Assembly (NCBI GenBank): GCA_018292915.2
Contig: JACVVK020000093.1
Span: 475,001-539,000 of the forward strand
Direction: 5' to 3'
Length of the DNA: 64,000 nt
DNA from: Batillaria attramentaria
Lineage: Eukaryota > Mollusca > Gastropoda > Batillariidae
This document shows positions 13,106-25,027 of this stretch, one piece after another; within the stretch, counting starts at the first letter, position 1, and every line of letters starts with the position of its first letter. The notes under the pieces are model-generated. The model made no database searches. It was not told the origin of the DNA and worked only from the letters and a program-made list of their open reading frames with translations. Both the position numbers and the translations under genes were made by a program.

Positions 13106-14062
13106 GCAGCATTCACAGACTACTGTTCCTACCTGATAGCCACAGAAGAATCCCTCGTAGCCCTTAACCAGCGCCTCATGGACCCCGTCACTATGCTCAC
13201 TTTCCGACCCAACATCGTCATACAGGGCAGCCCTGCTTTTGACGAGGTGGGCTGTTGAGTTTTGCTATCCCCTGCCCTTCTGCTTAAGCGCTATAGGGCA
13301 CTAGAACGACGTTCAAACTTCGAAGTTTGATATACAATCAGCGACAGTGATTTTACTGTTATGTATCTTCAGGATGGAGTTCGACAAACATAATTAACGC
13401 ACAGCGTCTACCACGTAACCAAAAGTCTCCGGATATGCAGAAATGGTAAATTAGCAAGCTGTTTTTTTGTTTGTTTGTTTTTGGTTTTTTTGAGGGGGGT
13501 GGTGGTGGTGGTGGGGGGGGGGGGTTCTAGGCATGCTACAGTGTATCTGATATTATAGCACACAATATCTAGGCATGCTACAGTGTATCTGATATTATAG
13601 CACACAATATCATACCACAAACCATATATTTCATACTCATATCGCATATCACATCAAATTATCCCATACGTTAAAATGGCAGTTCGGTCAGGAAATTACA
13701 CAAACAGTTCACGGTCAGTGGAAGCGGGGCAGCGTGAAAAAGGCCTGTACAGATTTTTGGCCCTGTCGGGATTCGAACCTTGGACCTTTCGATCTCGAGT
13801 CCAGCGCTCAAACCGTGGAGCCACCGATTACCCCCTCCCCCCAACCCCCCACCCATACGCATATGCATACCATGTATGCATATATGGTATGGTATGGTAT
13901 GGTATGGTATGGTATGGTAGACCCCGCTTCTCTTTTGGACTTTAAACGTTCCTGTCGACTCCATTCACAGGACACCTGGAACGAGATCCAGATCGGAGAC
14001 TCTGCCACATTCCGAATGCTGTTTCCTTGTCCAAGGTTGGGGACTTTTTTTCATTGGAAATG

Positions 14063-14116
<54 letters not shown>

Positions 14117-14219
14117 GTGTGTGTGTGTGCGTGTGCGTGTGTGTGTGTGCGTGTGCGTGTGTGTGCGTGTGTGTGTGCGTGTGTGTGTGCGTGTGCGTGT
14201 GTGTGTGTGTGTGCGTGTG

Positions 14220-14274
<55 letters not shown>

Positions 14275-14997
14275 ACTCCGGCCTGGCTCCCAACATACCG
14301 ATGACATGACCACCAGCATCTGAGTCGTCCGTGTTCTCTCAAACTGCATCCATATGCGGGTGGGTGGGTGGGTTTTGGGGGAAATTAACGTCCTTTTCCA
14401 CCACGTATGGGTGATATTAGAGACGGGGCAACGAGGAAAAGGCCATCACAAATAATTATTTGGCCCTAGCCGGCCGGGATTCAAGTTCGACTTGAACTCA
14501 CGACCCGAGCATTGAAAGTCCAACGCTCTACCTTTCGGCTATCCCTGCTCGTGTCCATATGCATTTCAGCCTACTGTTAATGACTGATATCGTCGGAGAA
14601 AGACTGAAAACCGAATGTGTCCTATCAGTGACGAAACACAGTATCTTTCTGTGGGTATGTTTTCAACAGATGCTTGCTGACGACGGTAAATCAAACTACT
14701 GGAGTCCGGAACGAAAATTCGGAACCACTGAAAACTCTTCAATCGTAAGTTAACTTCGTTAAAATCGTTGTGTGGCTGTGTGTGTTTCACTGAAATAGCT
14801 CATGTTGTTGTTGTTGTTGTATTTGTTACTGATTTCCTATCAGATCAAATTTGCAGCAAATTTTAATGTAGACTTTTTGCGTTCGGTAGATGCCTGCATG
14901 TATGAAACGGCAGTGACACGTTATCTTCCCCGTGCCATTCATATTATGGCTGGTTTACATTCAATAAATTAACATAGTTTTAAAACGCAGGATAATG

Positions 14998-15062
<65 letters not shown>

Positions 15063-15173
15063 TTTCGCTGTTTCCCTAAGTATGAGAAAAGCCCCCTGTT
15101 TGGAGTGTATGCCACGCTGGACATCCCCGCACCCATCAAAGTGGGTGATCCCGTCTACGCAATCCGCAAATGA
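10277..15173 (+). CDS. MTARC: Mitochondrial amidoxime-reducing component (mARC), copy B, complete
   Basis: Second, complete mARC/MOSC gene. Exons: 10277-10503, 11382-11558, 12274-12448, 13106-13246, 13971-14035, 14670-14744, 15062-15173 (TGA 15171-15173); 323 aa. The ATG at 10277 starts a hydrophobic Ala/Val-rich segment (about residues 8-30) followed by NRRR, as expected for the N-terminal outer-mitochondrial-membrane anchor. [18 protein letters not shown] and RCLLTTVN (Cys about 263, candidate Mo ligand) are present. Exons 2, 3, 4, 6 and 7 match copy A in length and phase (177, 175, 141, 75, 112 bp). Exon 5 has one extra codon. The normally acidic PDTG after the cysteine block is QTTG here. 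The acceptors of exons 4 and 7 are made of long (TG)n tracts ending in CAG. The enzyme class is secure; substrate preference cannot be read from the sequence. Confidence 0.96.
11640..11730. repeat. (TG)n microsatellite
   Basis: About 45 TG units, then CGCGTGCGTGCGCG, in mARC-B intron 2. Other long TG/CA tracts: 2816-2872, 8561-8702 (CT then CA), 9822-9888, 12866-12933, 13068-13103, 15000-15058, 16075-16103, 24967-25022, 27545-27615, 33467-33511, 58148-58180, 60354-60409. Confidence 0.9.
13533..13612. repeat. 43-bp tandem duplication
   Basis: 'ctaggcatgctacagtgtatctgatattatagcacacaatat' occurs twice in direct succession. Confidence 0.85.
13703..13845 (-). mobile_element. tRNA-headed SINE, diverged relative of family 1
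   Basis: On the reverse strand it has a B box (GATTCGAACC on +) and a core 'ggggcagcgtgaaaaaggcctgtacagatttttggccctg' comparable to the family 1 core, with a different head ('tggctccacggtttgagcgctggactcgag'). Confidence 0.4.
13884..13920. repeat. (TATGG)n pentanucleotide repeat
   Basis: About seven tandem TATGG/GGTAT units in mARC-B intron 4, about 50 bp before exon 5. Confidence 0.85.
14064..14273. repeat. (TG)n/(CGTG)n microsatellite, about 210 bp
   Basis: Pure TG interrupted by regularly spaced GC (cgtgtg) steps. Starts about 28 bp after the mARC-B exon 5 donor. Confidence 0.9.
14356..14552 (-). mobile_element. SINE family 1
   Basis: Complete copy: 'gggtgggtgggttttggggg...ccaccacgtatgggtgatattag...ggggcaacgaggaaaaggcc' through 'attgaaagtccaacgctctacctttcggctatccc'. 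A short duplicated 'gttcgacttgaactcacgacc' lies in the B-box area. mARC-B intron 5. Confidence 0.65.
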
Positions 15174-15232
15174 ACCGCTTGCCTGATGTGCACGATCAAC
15201 TATAATCAGGATCGGGGGGGGGGGGGGGGGGG

Positions 15233-15575
15233 GGGGGAGGGGAGAGAGACTGAAACCTAGGATGGGGTGCAGAGGCAGCGCCCTGCTGGGGGACCACGGG
15301 GTCAATGCCCCACTTAGATAACAAATTTTAGCGCTTTTAAAGGCATTTAGTTGCCTTTCCTGGCACCCAAAGATAAAATACCTCTATGATACTGACACGC
15401 AAGTCTTCAAAAATGAAGTTAGACTGTCTCATTTGGCATTACTTGTATGACATGATAGTGTGTGCACTCTTTCTCGTACTTCCTTTTCTTTGACTGAAAC
15501 TTACACTTTTTGGCTGAGAGGGCATTTGGCTGAACATTGCCAAATGACTGAAAATTCCCTAGCCTGCATAAGAAA
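15233..15575 (+). mobile_element. MITE family X, copy 1 (5' end lost in a poly-G tract)
   Basis: Shares 'gactgaaacctaggatggggtgcagaggcagcg', 'caagtcttcaaaaatgaagttaga' and the end 'ccaaatgactgaaaattccctagcctg' with the copy at 58378. The left terminus is replaced by a run of about 26 G. Confidence 0.55.
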
Positions 15576-16072
15576 CAATATGGGGCTAGTATTGTATCTG
15601 GCAGAACCAAGCCACCGCCCTGTGGTCTGTTCTGTCTGACTTAATAATAATAATAATATAGACGCCCTCCCTCTCGCGGGAGCTCAGACGTGCATGACAA
15701 GAAGGGCAGTAGATCAGATTTAAGAATGGCAGCAATACCGCCACCTCGGGAGGGGCATGGGGACGACTTGACGGTGTAACCACTGGGGGCTAAATCAGCG
15801 CACTTCGCCTCGTCACCGCAGGGTTTCAACCACGACTCCGTCAAAAAGAGCAGATCAATGTCATTGTCACAGATGAAGTTGGATATTTCAGTTCTCTTTT
15901 CTTGACATGCATGCCTCTTTTCTATGAGTTAACTGCATTAACCAGATGAACCATTGCTTCATTTGTTTGGTTTTCTTCTTCTTCTTCAGAGTGAGAAAGA
16001 AAATGAGAGGGTGGGTGGGTGGGTGGGGTGGGGGTGGAATGACCTTCGTTTGGGCTGTCATACATGCTTCAC

Positions 16073-16104
<32 letters not shown>

Positions 16105-16328
16105 ATTTTTGTTGTCGGGTTTTTGTTTAGAGATAGAGAGAGGGAGAGAGAGAATGGTCGTTTTAGGGTGGAAAGAAAATCATATACATGCACCATATTT
16201 GTCAACAGATTAGTTTTAGTTTGACGTTACAAGCAGTATTTCTGTGTATTTTCAAATACATGTACATGTACTGTTTGGTGTTCAGTATCCATGTATGTTG
16301 TACGCAGCTGCTGTGTTTCCGAGAGGGA

Positions 16329-16334
16329 AATAAA
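16329..16334 (+). terminator. Candidate poly(A) signal of mARC copy B
   Basis: AATAAA about 1.15 kb downstream of the copy B stop, on the same strand, with no gene between. The 3'UTR would include an old MITE. It lies only about 220 bp from a candidate SYVN1 signal on the opposite strand. Confidence 0.22.
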
Positions 16335-16550
16335 CGTGAACTATCCAGAGTAAAGTGAATGTACTCTGTGCTATTAAAGATTCTGTACATGATTTCAAAT
16401 TTGTGTTGCTGAAGCTGCCGCACATGGTGACAATACTGATGGTAACCGCCATACATTTAGCGAAATATCCCATGAACACCTGTAAACATGGAGACACGGC
16501 ACACTGCACTTCGAACCATGAAACACTAGACTCGGATCCACTGAGATCTC

Positions 16551-16556
16551 TTTATT
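16551..16556 (-). terminator. Candidate distal poly(A) signal of SYVN1
   Basis: TTTATT on + (AATAAA on the SYVN1 strand), about 4.2 kb after the stop. If used, the SYVN1 3'UTR would span the deleted LINE at 17894-18811. Nearer, non-canonical sites cannot be excluded. Confidence 0.25.
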
Positions 16557-17893
16557 GCACCACCGATCTCACTGGTATCAGTTTACACAATTCAAACCAT
16601 TCACGTACAATGAGAAACATATTTCTGATGAGTTTTATTGGTGTTTTTTTTTCCACAACACACCTCAGATACACATCCATACAAACACGAGTAAACACAC
16701 CCCAAACCATGCAAAGAACGCGACAGAGCAAGGTCTGAAGGATTTCAAAGCTGTCAGAAGCTTTACTTCACACCTGAACGAATGGCAAATAAAGGGGAAC
16801 TATTTTCCCAGCATGCTCTTCAACAGTCACAATTACAAATGGCTTCCACGCCAAACACAGTCACGTTCCTCATACATTATGCTGTTTTGGGCGCAGGGCA
16901 AGGGCAAACTTTTTGCACTGAAAGTAACCACCCCACTGCAGTCATCACTGACTAGAAGTGCAACAAGTCAACCATGTGTACAACTATCGTAAGAGATAAT
17001 TGTGCCTGTTGAGCAAAACTACCCTGTATTCTTTCAGTCTAACTCTTCGCCCATGACAAGGAGTGAACAATTTATATATTATCTGAACTTTCAGACCATC
17101 ACAAGCAGAATCTGGGATGGTGTGCGTGAAACAGCGTTCAGACTTGTTCATACTAAATGCCTGTAGATGTTATACACACACAGCTAATGAGTTCCCAGTA
17201 TGGGTGACTATGGTAACCGGGTCACAATGCTGAATGCAGATTCATGCATACCAGCCCAGACGTATGGGGATCGGCTATCCTGTGCATATTAAAGCTGAAT
17301 GTGTTCTAATGAATGCCAATTGCTTACAATACATAATTCAACGGTTCCCTGACAGAAGGCACTATAGATACAGTTAGAAAGAAGACAGTAAGTACATTCT
17401 GGCAAGGAACCCTCGATACATGTATGATTTTAACATTAACGTTATTCTCGCTTCTAAACCCTTGAAGAAACCTGCACCGATAATTAACATCCATACAGAA
17501 ACACACTTCATGCTTACAGCTCTCTCTCTCTCTCTGCCGGAAACCTTTCATGACAACACACACATCTAACCTCTCCCTATCACTCTGTGTAAAATATCTT
17601 GTTCACTCTCCCGATGCGTATCACACAGGCTCAGAATACACAAAATGCCAGTGTTGTACAGATACGCCCCTTGCCACTGTATACGTTCAGACACTCTGAA
17701 GACCGTACCAGTGAAAATGAAAAGACAGGCAATGTGAATACTGGTACATTACTGACCACCGTAATCAGATGCAACGCCCAGCAGCAAAACAGAAATAAAC
17801 AGTGAAAAAAAACGAAGGGGGGGGGGGGGTTAAAAAAAAAATTACAGTCACCAAATAATAAAATATGTGCAGGGAATGTCACTTCACCAGGTC

Positions 17894-18811
17894 TAGGGTA
17901 GCTGGAGCTCATTAGCTGTGGCAGGCAATCCAGCTAAGTGAAGGGAAAACACTGACAGAAAAACCCGGACAGGACATAGTCGTCAGCCGTGGCAGGCAAG
18001 TGTCCTAGGAAAAGGAAAATTCCAAACAAACACCCTCTGTCTCCCAGCAGGGTCACCTGAGGGCAGGAGGGGCTCTCCACATCCAGGCAAAGGAAGCCCT
18101 CCTAGGAGAAGGAAAACTCCAAACTCAAACCAAGCCAACGAAGTCGGAGTGTCGCTGACTATGCCCAGGAGGACATAGTGTGGCAACCCGTCAGGGAGAC
18201 GAGCACACACGCAACCCAGAAAAATGGACAATGCCTCAGATGGATATATCGTTATGGTGTCGTCCCCGTGGACCAGGCGGGGACGGTGCCGGGCCCTCAG
18301 CCTCAAAGGGGCCCGCCTCAGCGACTGGCGGCTCTGTCGACCTGGGACCCAGGGGGAGGCAGAGTAGTGCTACTGGTCGTACCACAACCCAAACAACAGC
18401 CATAAGGGTTGCACAGTGGAACGCAGAAGGCATCCAGCAGAAGAAACCAGAGTTACAGGCCTTCCTCAGAGACCTAACGACCAGATACCACAGCTCCAGC
18501 GTTATGAACAGACCACCATCTTCAGACTACGAACTGGACACTGCAGACTGCGTGCCCACCTGTGCCGCCTTGGGCTGTCACACTCACCAGACTGTCCGTG
18601 CGGAACAGCCCCTCAAACCCCGGAACACATTCTGCAGTCCTGCCCCCTCTTCAAAGAAGCAAGGACACAACACTGGCCGAACGGAGCCACACTGGCAGAG
18701 AAACTCTGGGGCAGCAAAACAGACCTCTTGAAGACCACTGCTTATATAAAGACCACAAACCTAATCATCTGAGGCGGAGTCCAGAACAGGGAACGCAGAA
18801 GAAGAAGAAGA
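17894..18811 (+). mobile_element. Internally deleted non-LTR retrotransposon with target-site duplication
   Basis: Flanked by perfect copies of ACTTCACCAGGTC (17881-17893 and 18812-18824) and ending in (GAA)n. The 5' portion codes an AVQWN-type start of the LINE endonuclease domain (IRVAQWNAEG, about 18400-18440). The 3' portion codes the typical ORF2 C-terminus FRLRTGHCRLRAHL...CPCG...TPEHILQSCPLF. They join out of frame near 18470, so about 90% of ORF2 (rest of endonuclease plus reverse transcriptase) is missing. Non-autonomous; sits in the probable SYVN1 3'UTR. Confidence 0.75.
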
Positions 18812-20341
18812 ACTTCACCAGGTCGAGCGCATGTGAGCGACCTCACGACGACAGTGAGGATTTACCACACTTTCACAGGAACCCAAGATGCAGACTATCA
18901 GTCAACACCTTCACATACAGACTAACTCTAGAATACCATGTTATGAGGAAACGCACAGACTTACAAAAACCGATGGCAACTGTTTACCTTTCCAGAATCC
19001 GATGGAGACAGTTTGCTGATAAAATTCTACTGATCAAAGATGCACCGTGTTTCTCCTTAGGAACTAACAAAATACCAGCACATTCACCTGGCTTGAGGGT
19101 TTGTTATTATGCTTTCAAAATGACCTCTCAACCCCTTGAAAAAAAAAAGAAGAATTTTTTGTTTGTCTTTTATCTGACCCGAGTCCATCTAGTTCATCTG
19201 AAGCAAAGACAAATGGAGGATCATCGTTTTATGGCACATGACCCTGGTCTTCCAGGAACACATTTGTCTTTATGCTAAAAAGGGCATTAGAAGTGGTCCG
19301 GAATCTTCCGGGCTCAGCACTACCAGGGCTAAGATATCCTACCACAGTGTTTGCAGACAAGAATTTGTTTTGTTCTCTGTTGAATGATTATGGTGACCTC
19401 AAACGTAGCTTTGAGTTTTAATCTTTTCTACTTAGACACTCTGGAAATACCGTAACAGGTACCTGGGTCAGAGTAACCTATGATGACATAGCCATTCATG
19501 CCACTAGTCCAGAACAAACTTTCAGACAACTTACATCTACTTTAAATAAAAAAAAAAAAGTAAGAATGCCAAAAATGCAAAAAAAAATCAAATCTAAGGC
19601 AAAGCACACCTTTCTCCAAGGTGTAAATTTATAGTAAATTTTATGAAAACGACGAAAACCATAAACAATAATTTCCTGGATCCTGTCTGTAAATGCATGT
19701 GAAGCTATCACATTTTGCCAGAAGCTGAATGCACTGAATGTTACAAATTTCCACACCTCATTCTCCTGCAGTGGTAACATTTGCCAAGGACAACAACAAC
19801 AAAAGCAGAAAAGAGCACTAAAAACAAACAAAAAAACAACAGAATTACATGTATGTGCTGGATAAACTCAAAATGCCAGTGAGCAGCTGAACATAACAAA
19901 ATGCCACCAATAGCAGCAATCACTTTAACCAGATAAAGAAACGCACACAGTCTGATACAGCTGAAACTGGGCACTGGCAAAGACAGCAGTTTCTGAAAGT
20001 GAATGTTGTCACGCTGTTGGTAATGCAGTATAGATGCTTGCAATGGCATCCAATGTAGAATGATGATGATGATAATGCTGAGGGGCACGGCTCCATCCTC
20101 ACCATCAAGTGCTCAGATACAAGTTCTACAGGCCCAATTTAAAAAAAAAAAGATTTTTAGGCTTGCAAATCATTCATCGGCCATCAAATGTCAGTGTGTT
20201 GCATTCAGAGTTCTACTAATCACTAGGATAACCTATTTGAAGCGCGCAGGCGCAGTCACAAGCGCAACTGTTCCAAAAGAAAAGTCTCCCTACGTGAAAT
20301 CTTTGAAATGGCACCTTTAAAAGAATTATATATGCTGGGGC

Positions 20342-20374
<33 letters not shown>

Positions 20375-20728
20375 CCTTTTGCGATCACTATGGGAATGCA
20401 GTAGTCCTGACTGCTTCTGTCACTGACTCAGCAAGAGAGTTCTACAGTTTGAAGCTGTGAATGAACTGGGGGGAAAAAAAAAAGAAAAAAAGTCCAACGC
20501 CGTATATATAATATAGTCTACCACAGCCCTTGAAAACAGAATGACAAAAAATAACAGTGAGTGTCTGTAACTCTTCATGTAGCGGGTCTTCTCTGCGATT
20601 AGGCACTGGGACTTCACCACCACAACAGCCGGGCAAGAATGTCACATCAGCTGTGAAATTCGGCCGTGAGTGAATGCCGACAGACGTCAACAGCGAAAAC
20701 AACAGTAAGTCTGTCAACTAGAGTATGG

Positions 20729-23700
20729 TCAGTCCAAGTCAAGGTTGTCTGTGTTGCCACTGGGGTGGTCCTGAGAGAATCGCTGCAACCGCCGCCTGCG
20801 CACCTCGTGCATCTCGTCTTCGTGCTCCTCTTCCCGCGGATCCTCCCACTCTGGCACCTCCATCTCTCTCGGGGCTGTGAAGCCTGTCGCTCCTTCCAGC
20901 CCTGAAAAATCTGAATGCACACAGAGCCGGGGAATGCATTACACCGTGGACAAGCTTACAGAAAACATACCTCTAACGGTAACAGCAAACTTTCATGGTT
21001 CTTTTTTGGTTTTTTTATGGGTTTTTTTCAGCAGACAGCTCTTTATAAAATATGATCAGAAAGTTCTGCTAAAAAAGAACATCAGTAACCCACAGAGTCC
21101 CAAAACAGACATGTAAGTGGTGTACGGACCACAAAAAACTGATGATTTCTATCGTCTGTAATCCAGTTACACACGTAACATATATTAACACATGAATACA
21201 CACGCATCATGTATTTTTTTTATTTTTTTTTTTAAAGAGCCTAATGTCCTTTTCAACTACATACAGGTAACATCAAAATGGGGCAACGAGGACAAACGCC
21301 AGCACAAATGTTTGATTCCCAGTAAGGATTTGAACCCACAACCTGAGCACCAACAGACCAATGCTTTACCATTTCAGCTATCCTGGCTCCCCACAAACTG
21401 TAAGAGATACATGGATGCTTGTATTCATGCACAGAGTGCGCTGTATTCCTCATACCCACCTAATTTTTCCTCTGTTGTGCTGGCACTGCCAACAGAGGTA
21501 ACAGAAGGGGAAGTTTTTACGGTAGATGACGCATTCACAGAAGAACTGAGAGTAGCGGGTTTGGTAGTGTTCTTTTGGGCCGCACTGTCTTGGGGGTGCG
21601 GCCTCCAAGTGGGTGCAGCGGTCGCTGTGCTTGTGGCGGTACTTGGTGCTTGCGGTGCCTCTTGGGAAGGAGGTGGAACCTGGATTCCACTCATTCTGAG
21701 AAATGAGAAAGATGGGAATAAAAGATGCTTGTATGCCTGAACCACAAAACCTACTTTGGCAGCAACCTCTGTGGTCAAATAATGTAGGTTATGCGTTACT
21801 ATCACAAACTCATCTCCTAAAGAATGGGCACATTGTTTCTGAATATCTATAGGATTTATCAACTACATGTCATATTCACAAAAACACAAAGAAATTGAGC
21901 CCCCCCACCCCACCCCATACACAACCACCTTGCATTAAGTTCACTCGTTTTCTGGTCTACCCTGGCACCACACACACACACACACACACACGCATGAAAT
22001 ACCGAGCTCTGCAAAATTACTGAAATTTGTGCAAAAACTTCTGGTGAAATATTTTCAGACAGTAACAAACATTTTTTACACAGTTGCAAGCACTGCATTC
22101 ACTTTCTCAACCATTTCAAGCGGTCATAGTTATCTCCTTTGCTCTGCTCTAGAATGCATGTGTACGAACCCCATGGAGGCTGCGACCTGGTTGTATTGGC
22201 CAATGAGGACCATGGCCCCATCCAACAGGGCCTGGATGTCACGCAGCCACTGGATGCGAGCCTCAACATTGGCCCGCTCGGAGCCCTCCATCGTGCGCAA
22301 CTCCTCCTCACTCAACCCACTGAGATTTGACGGGGGCGGAGGAAATCCTGCAAGTGAAAGGAGAGTGGAGAGTGGCTGCCAGTTTCCTTATTTCCAGCTA
22401 AAAGCGACATTGACAATCTTTCAAGCAGCTTGTACTTTACTGACAGCAACCTAATGAACGACAGCGAAAATGCTTGTGCAAAGAAAAAGAAAAGAAAAAC
22501 AAACAAACAATAAAAAAACAAACCAAAAAAGCATTGCATTCTTCTATAATCACTGCTGGTAAAACTGTCACGTCACCAACCATTCAAGCACAAAATGTGT
22601 ATTCAGTAAATGGATAAATAAATGTTTACTAACGCAGGTATTATAAACATGGCTTGTTTTCCCCCAACACAGTCAAGGACCACAACTCAAACACTACAAT
22701 GCTCAGTACCAAAATGTCAAAGAAAGCAAGCTAGTTTCTATCACAGCAGAACCCAAAAAAACAACGCAAAACTGACTGCGTAAAAAAAATTTGAATGGTA
22801 CAATGCTGTCACATTCGTCATCAGAAAAATAATGCCACCAAATCCAATCCTGCACAGGGATAAGGTGACATCCAGCCAGAACTCACCAAAAGGCATGAAC
22901 ATGGGCATGGAAGGGACGAAAGGGTAAGGTGGTGTGGCTGCAGCTGCCCCCGCGGACGGAGATGCGGCTGGTGTGCTGGTGGATGTCGGTGGGCCTGTTG
23001 TAGAGGGAGCAGCACTTGGTTGGCCTCCTGTTACACAACAGAACAGTGATGTGAACAAGGAGGGCAATGATCTGATCTTTCCAACAGAAAAAAAAATCCC
23101 CACTGAGAGGATTATTTTCGTGTACATACATATATACAGATTTTACCTCATCTCTTAAGAGCCCAAGGCCGACCATTCCCTGCCCACTGAACGATAAGAC
23201 TTGTTAAAACGAGAAAGCCACTGCACACCAGTAGGAGCCACAACAAGCCTTCCAAGCTAGGCGTGAGGCCACTGCAGATTGCATAATAGTGGCTCGAAGT
23301 GGCTTCTAGTGATCTAAAGATTTCAAGTAAAAATCATGATTTTTTAGCATGGGCTTTTAAAAGTTGTGTAAAAATAACTTGTACAGCTGTTATGCTGCAA
23401 AAATCCGTGAACATTTTAATTTTTTCTGTGTATATTTTGTACATCTTGCTTATTTCACTTGCTACCTTTGCTTATATACCTATCTTTGTTCTAAGCGCTC
23501 AGCCCCCAACTGTTGTATTGCAACAAGTGACAGTGCTATCCAAAGACCATTAATTATTGTTAAACATGGAACATCACTATTTCTAGCTGCACTCATTCTC
23601 TGTATGGTGGGGCAGACTAAGCTTACCCTGGCCAGCCGGTGCTTGCTGAGCTGGGTGCGGGTTAGCGTGAGGGTGTTGAGCAGCTCCCGGTTGCTGAGGC

Positions 23701-24966
23701 CATCCGTACGGATATCCTCCAAACATGTTGTTGACTGAAACACACACAGGATTTGTTGCAGCAACTTCCGCAGGTGGGATGAAACAACAACAGCAACTTA
23801 AAAACAAAACAAAAGCAACTCACCAACCAAATTTCAAGCAAGCCCAGAGCTAAACCAGCGTACTGAGCAAAGAATATTTATGAACTGAAAGCAAAGCTAC
23901 CTTCTGCTGATGCTAGTTTAGAATGCATCTGGAAACAGTAACCCATCATGTATACTTTCAAACCAGCTCAAGCAGGCAAGTATGCACATCATACAGCATG
24001 AGCAATCCATTCAGAGTTCTAGAAACAAATCTAGTCTTGCATCAAAATTCCAAAAAAGGCTCAAAACGTGCTAACGCTTTTAAGGATTAGAGACAAAACA
24101 AACTCTCCTTCTGTTTTTTTTTTGTTGTTTTTTTTTGGCTACACAGCCTTCTTCAGGGACAAAATTTGTACAAAATAACAAATACAGAGGCAACTCTTCA
24201 CTTAATGGTTATCGTCAAAATTAATTAAGACAACAACAACAACAACAACAACAAAAACCCCTCAAAATCATAATTTAAGATGTCCTGATCTGACATAACC
24301 TGTCACCTATCCACTATTTCTCCAAAAGAACACTTACAGTTTTGAAACATCTGCTGCTGATGTCCATTGTTGTTCTGCAGGTTGGCGTTGGCTGCAGCAG
24401 CAGCTGCAGCGGCAGCAGCAGGAGGGGTGGGGCGTGGCATGCGCAAAACGTCCAGTCGGCAGGTGGGGCAAGTCTGCTGGCGCTGGAACCAGGACCTCAA
24501 GCAGCTGGTGTGGAAGATGTGGTTGCACGGCAACTTCTTGCAGGAGGTGGTCATCTCCTCACGACAAATGATGCACACATTGTCTCCTGAGGCCAGCTCC
24601 TCCTCTGTTGCGTTTGGATACCTGTCGAAAGATTGGAGCTGTCAGATAATAGATCCAGACAGAAAGAGAACATGCGTACAATGCTGGCATGGGCATTTAT
24701 AGCCTGAAGGGTGGGTGAGTGTTTGGGGAGTTTAGCATCCTTTTCCACCACGTATGGACGGTATCGAAGACGGGGCAACAAGAAAAAGAGTTAGACCAGC
24801 GCAAATTTTTGGTCCCGGCTGGGACTTTAACTCACGACCTGAGCATTGAAAGTCCAACGCTCTACTATGCAGCTACCCCTGCTCCCCTTGTAACCTAAAT
24901 GAATATCACATGCACTCTGAGTTTACACCTCATCCTTTTAGTTTTAAGTTATAGCTGTCAACACGT

Positions 24967-25027
<61 letters not shown>

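Larger units (their letters stand above)
15576..20728. other. Tail-to-tail interval between mARC-B and SYVN1
   Basis: Apart from the deleted LINE, candidate poly(A) signals and a poly-G run (20343-20371), I see no gene. Much of 16550-20728 may be SYVN1 3'UTR. Confidence 0.5.

Noticed and set aside
18180..18731. 183-codon open frame as a host gene
   Set aside because: It runs across the out-of-frame junction of a deleted LINE; only pieces of it resemble LINE proteins.
21192..21740. 182-codon frame on the + strand
   Set aside because: It is antisense to a SYVN1 coding exon and part of a SINE.
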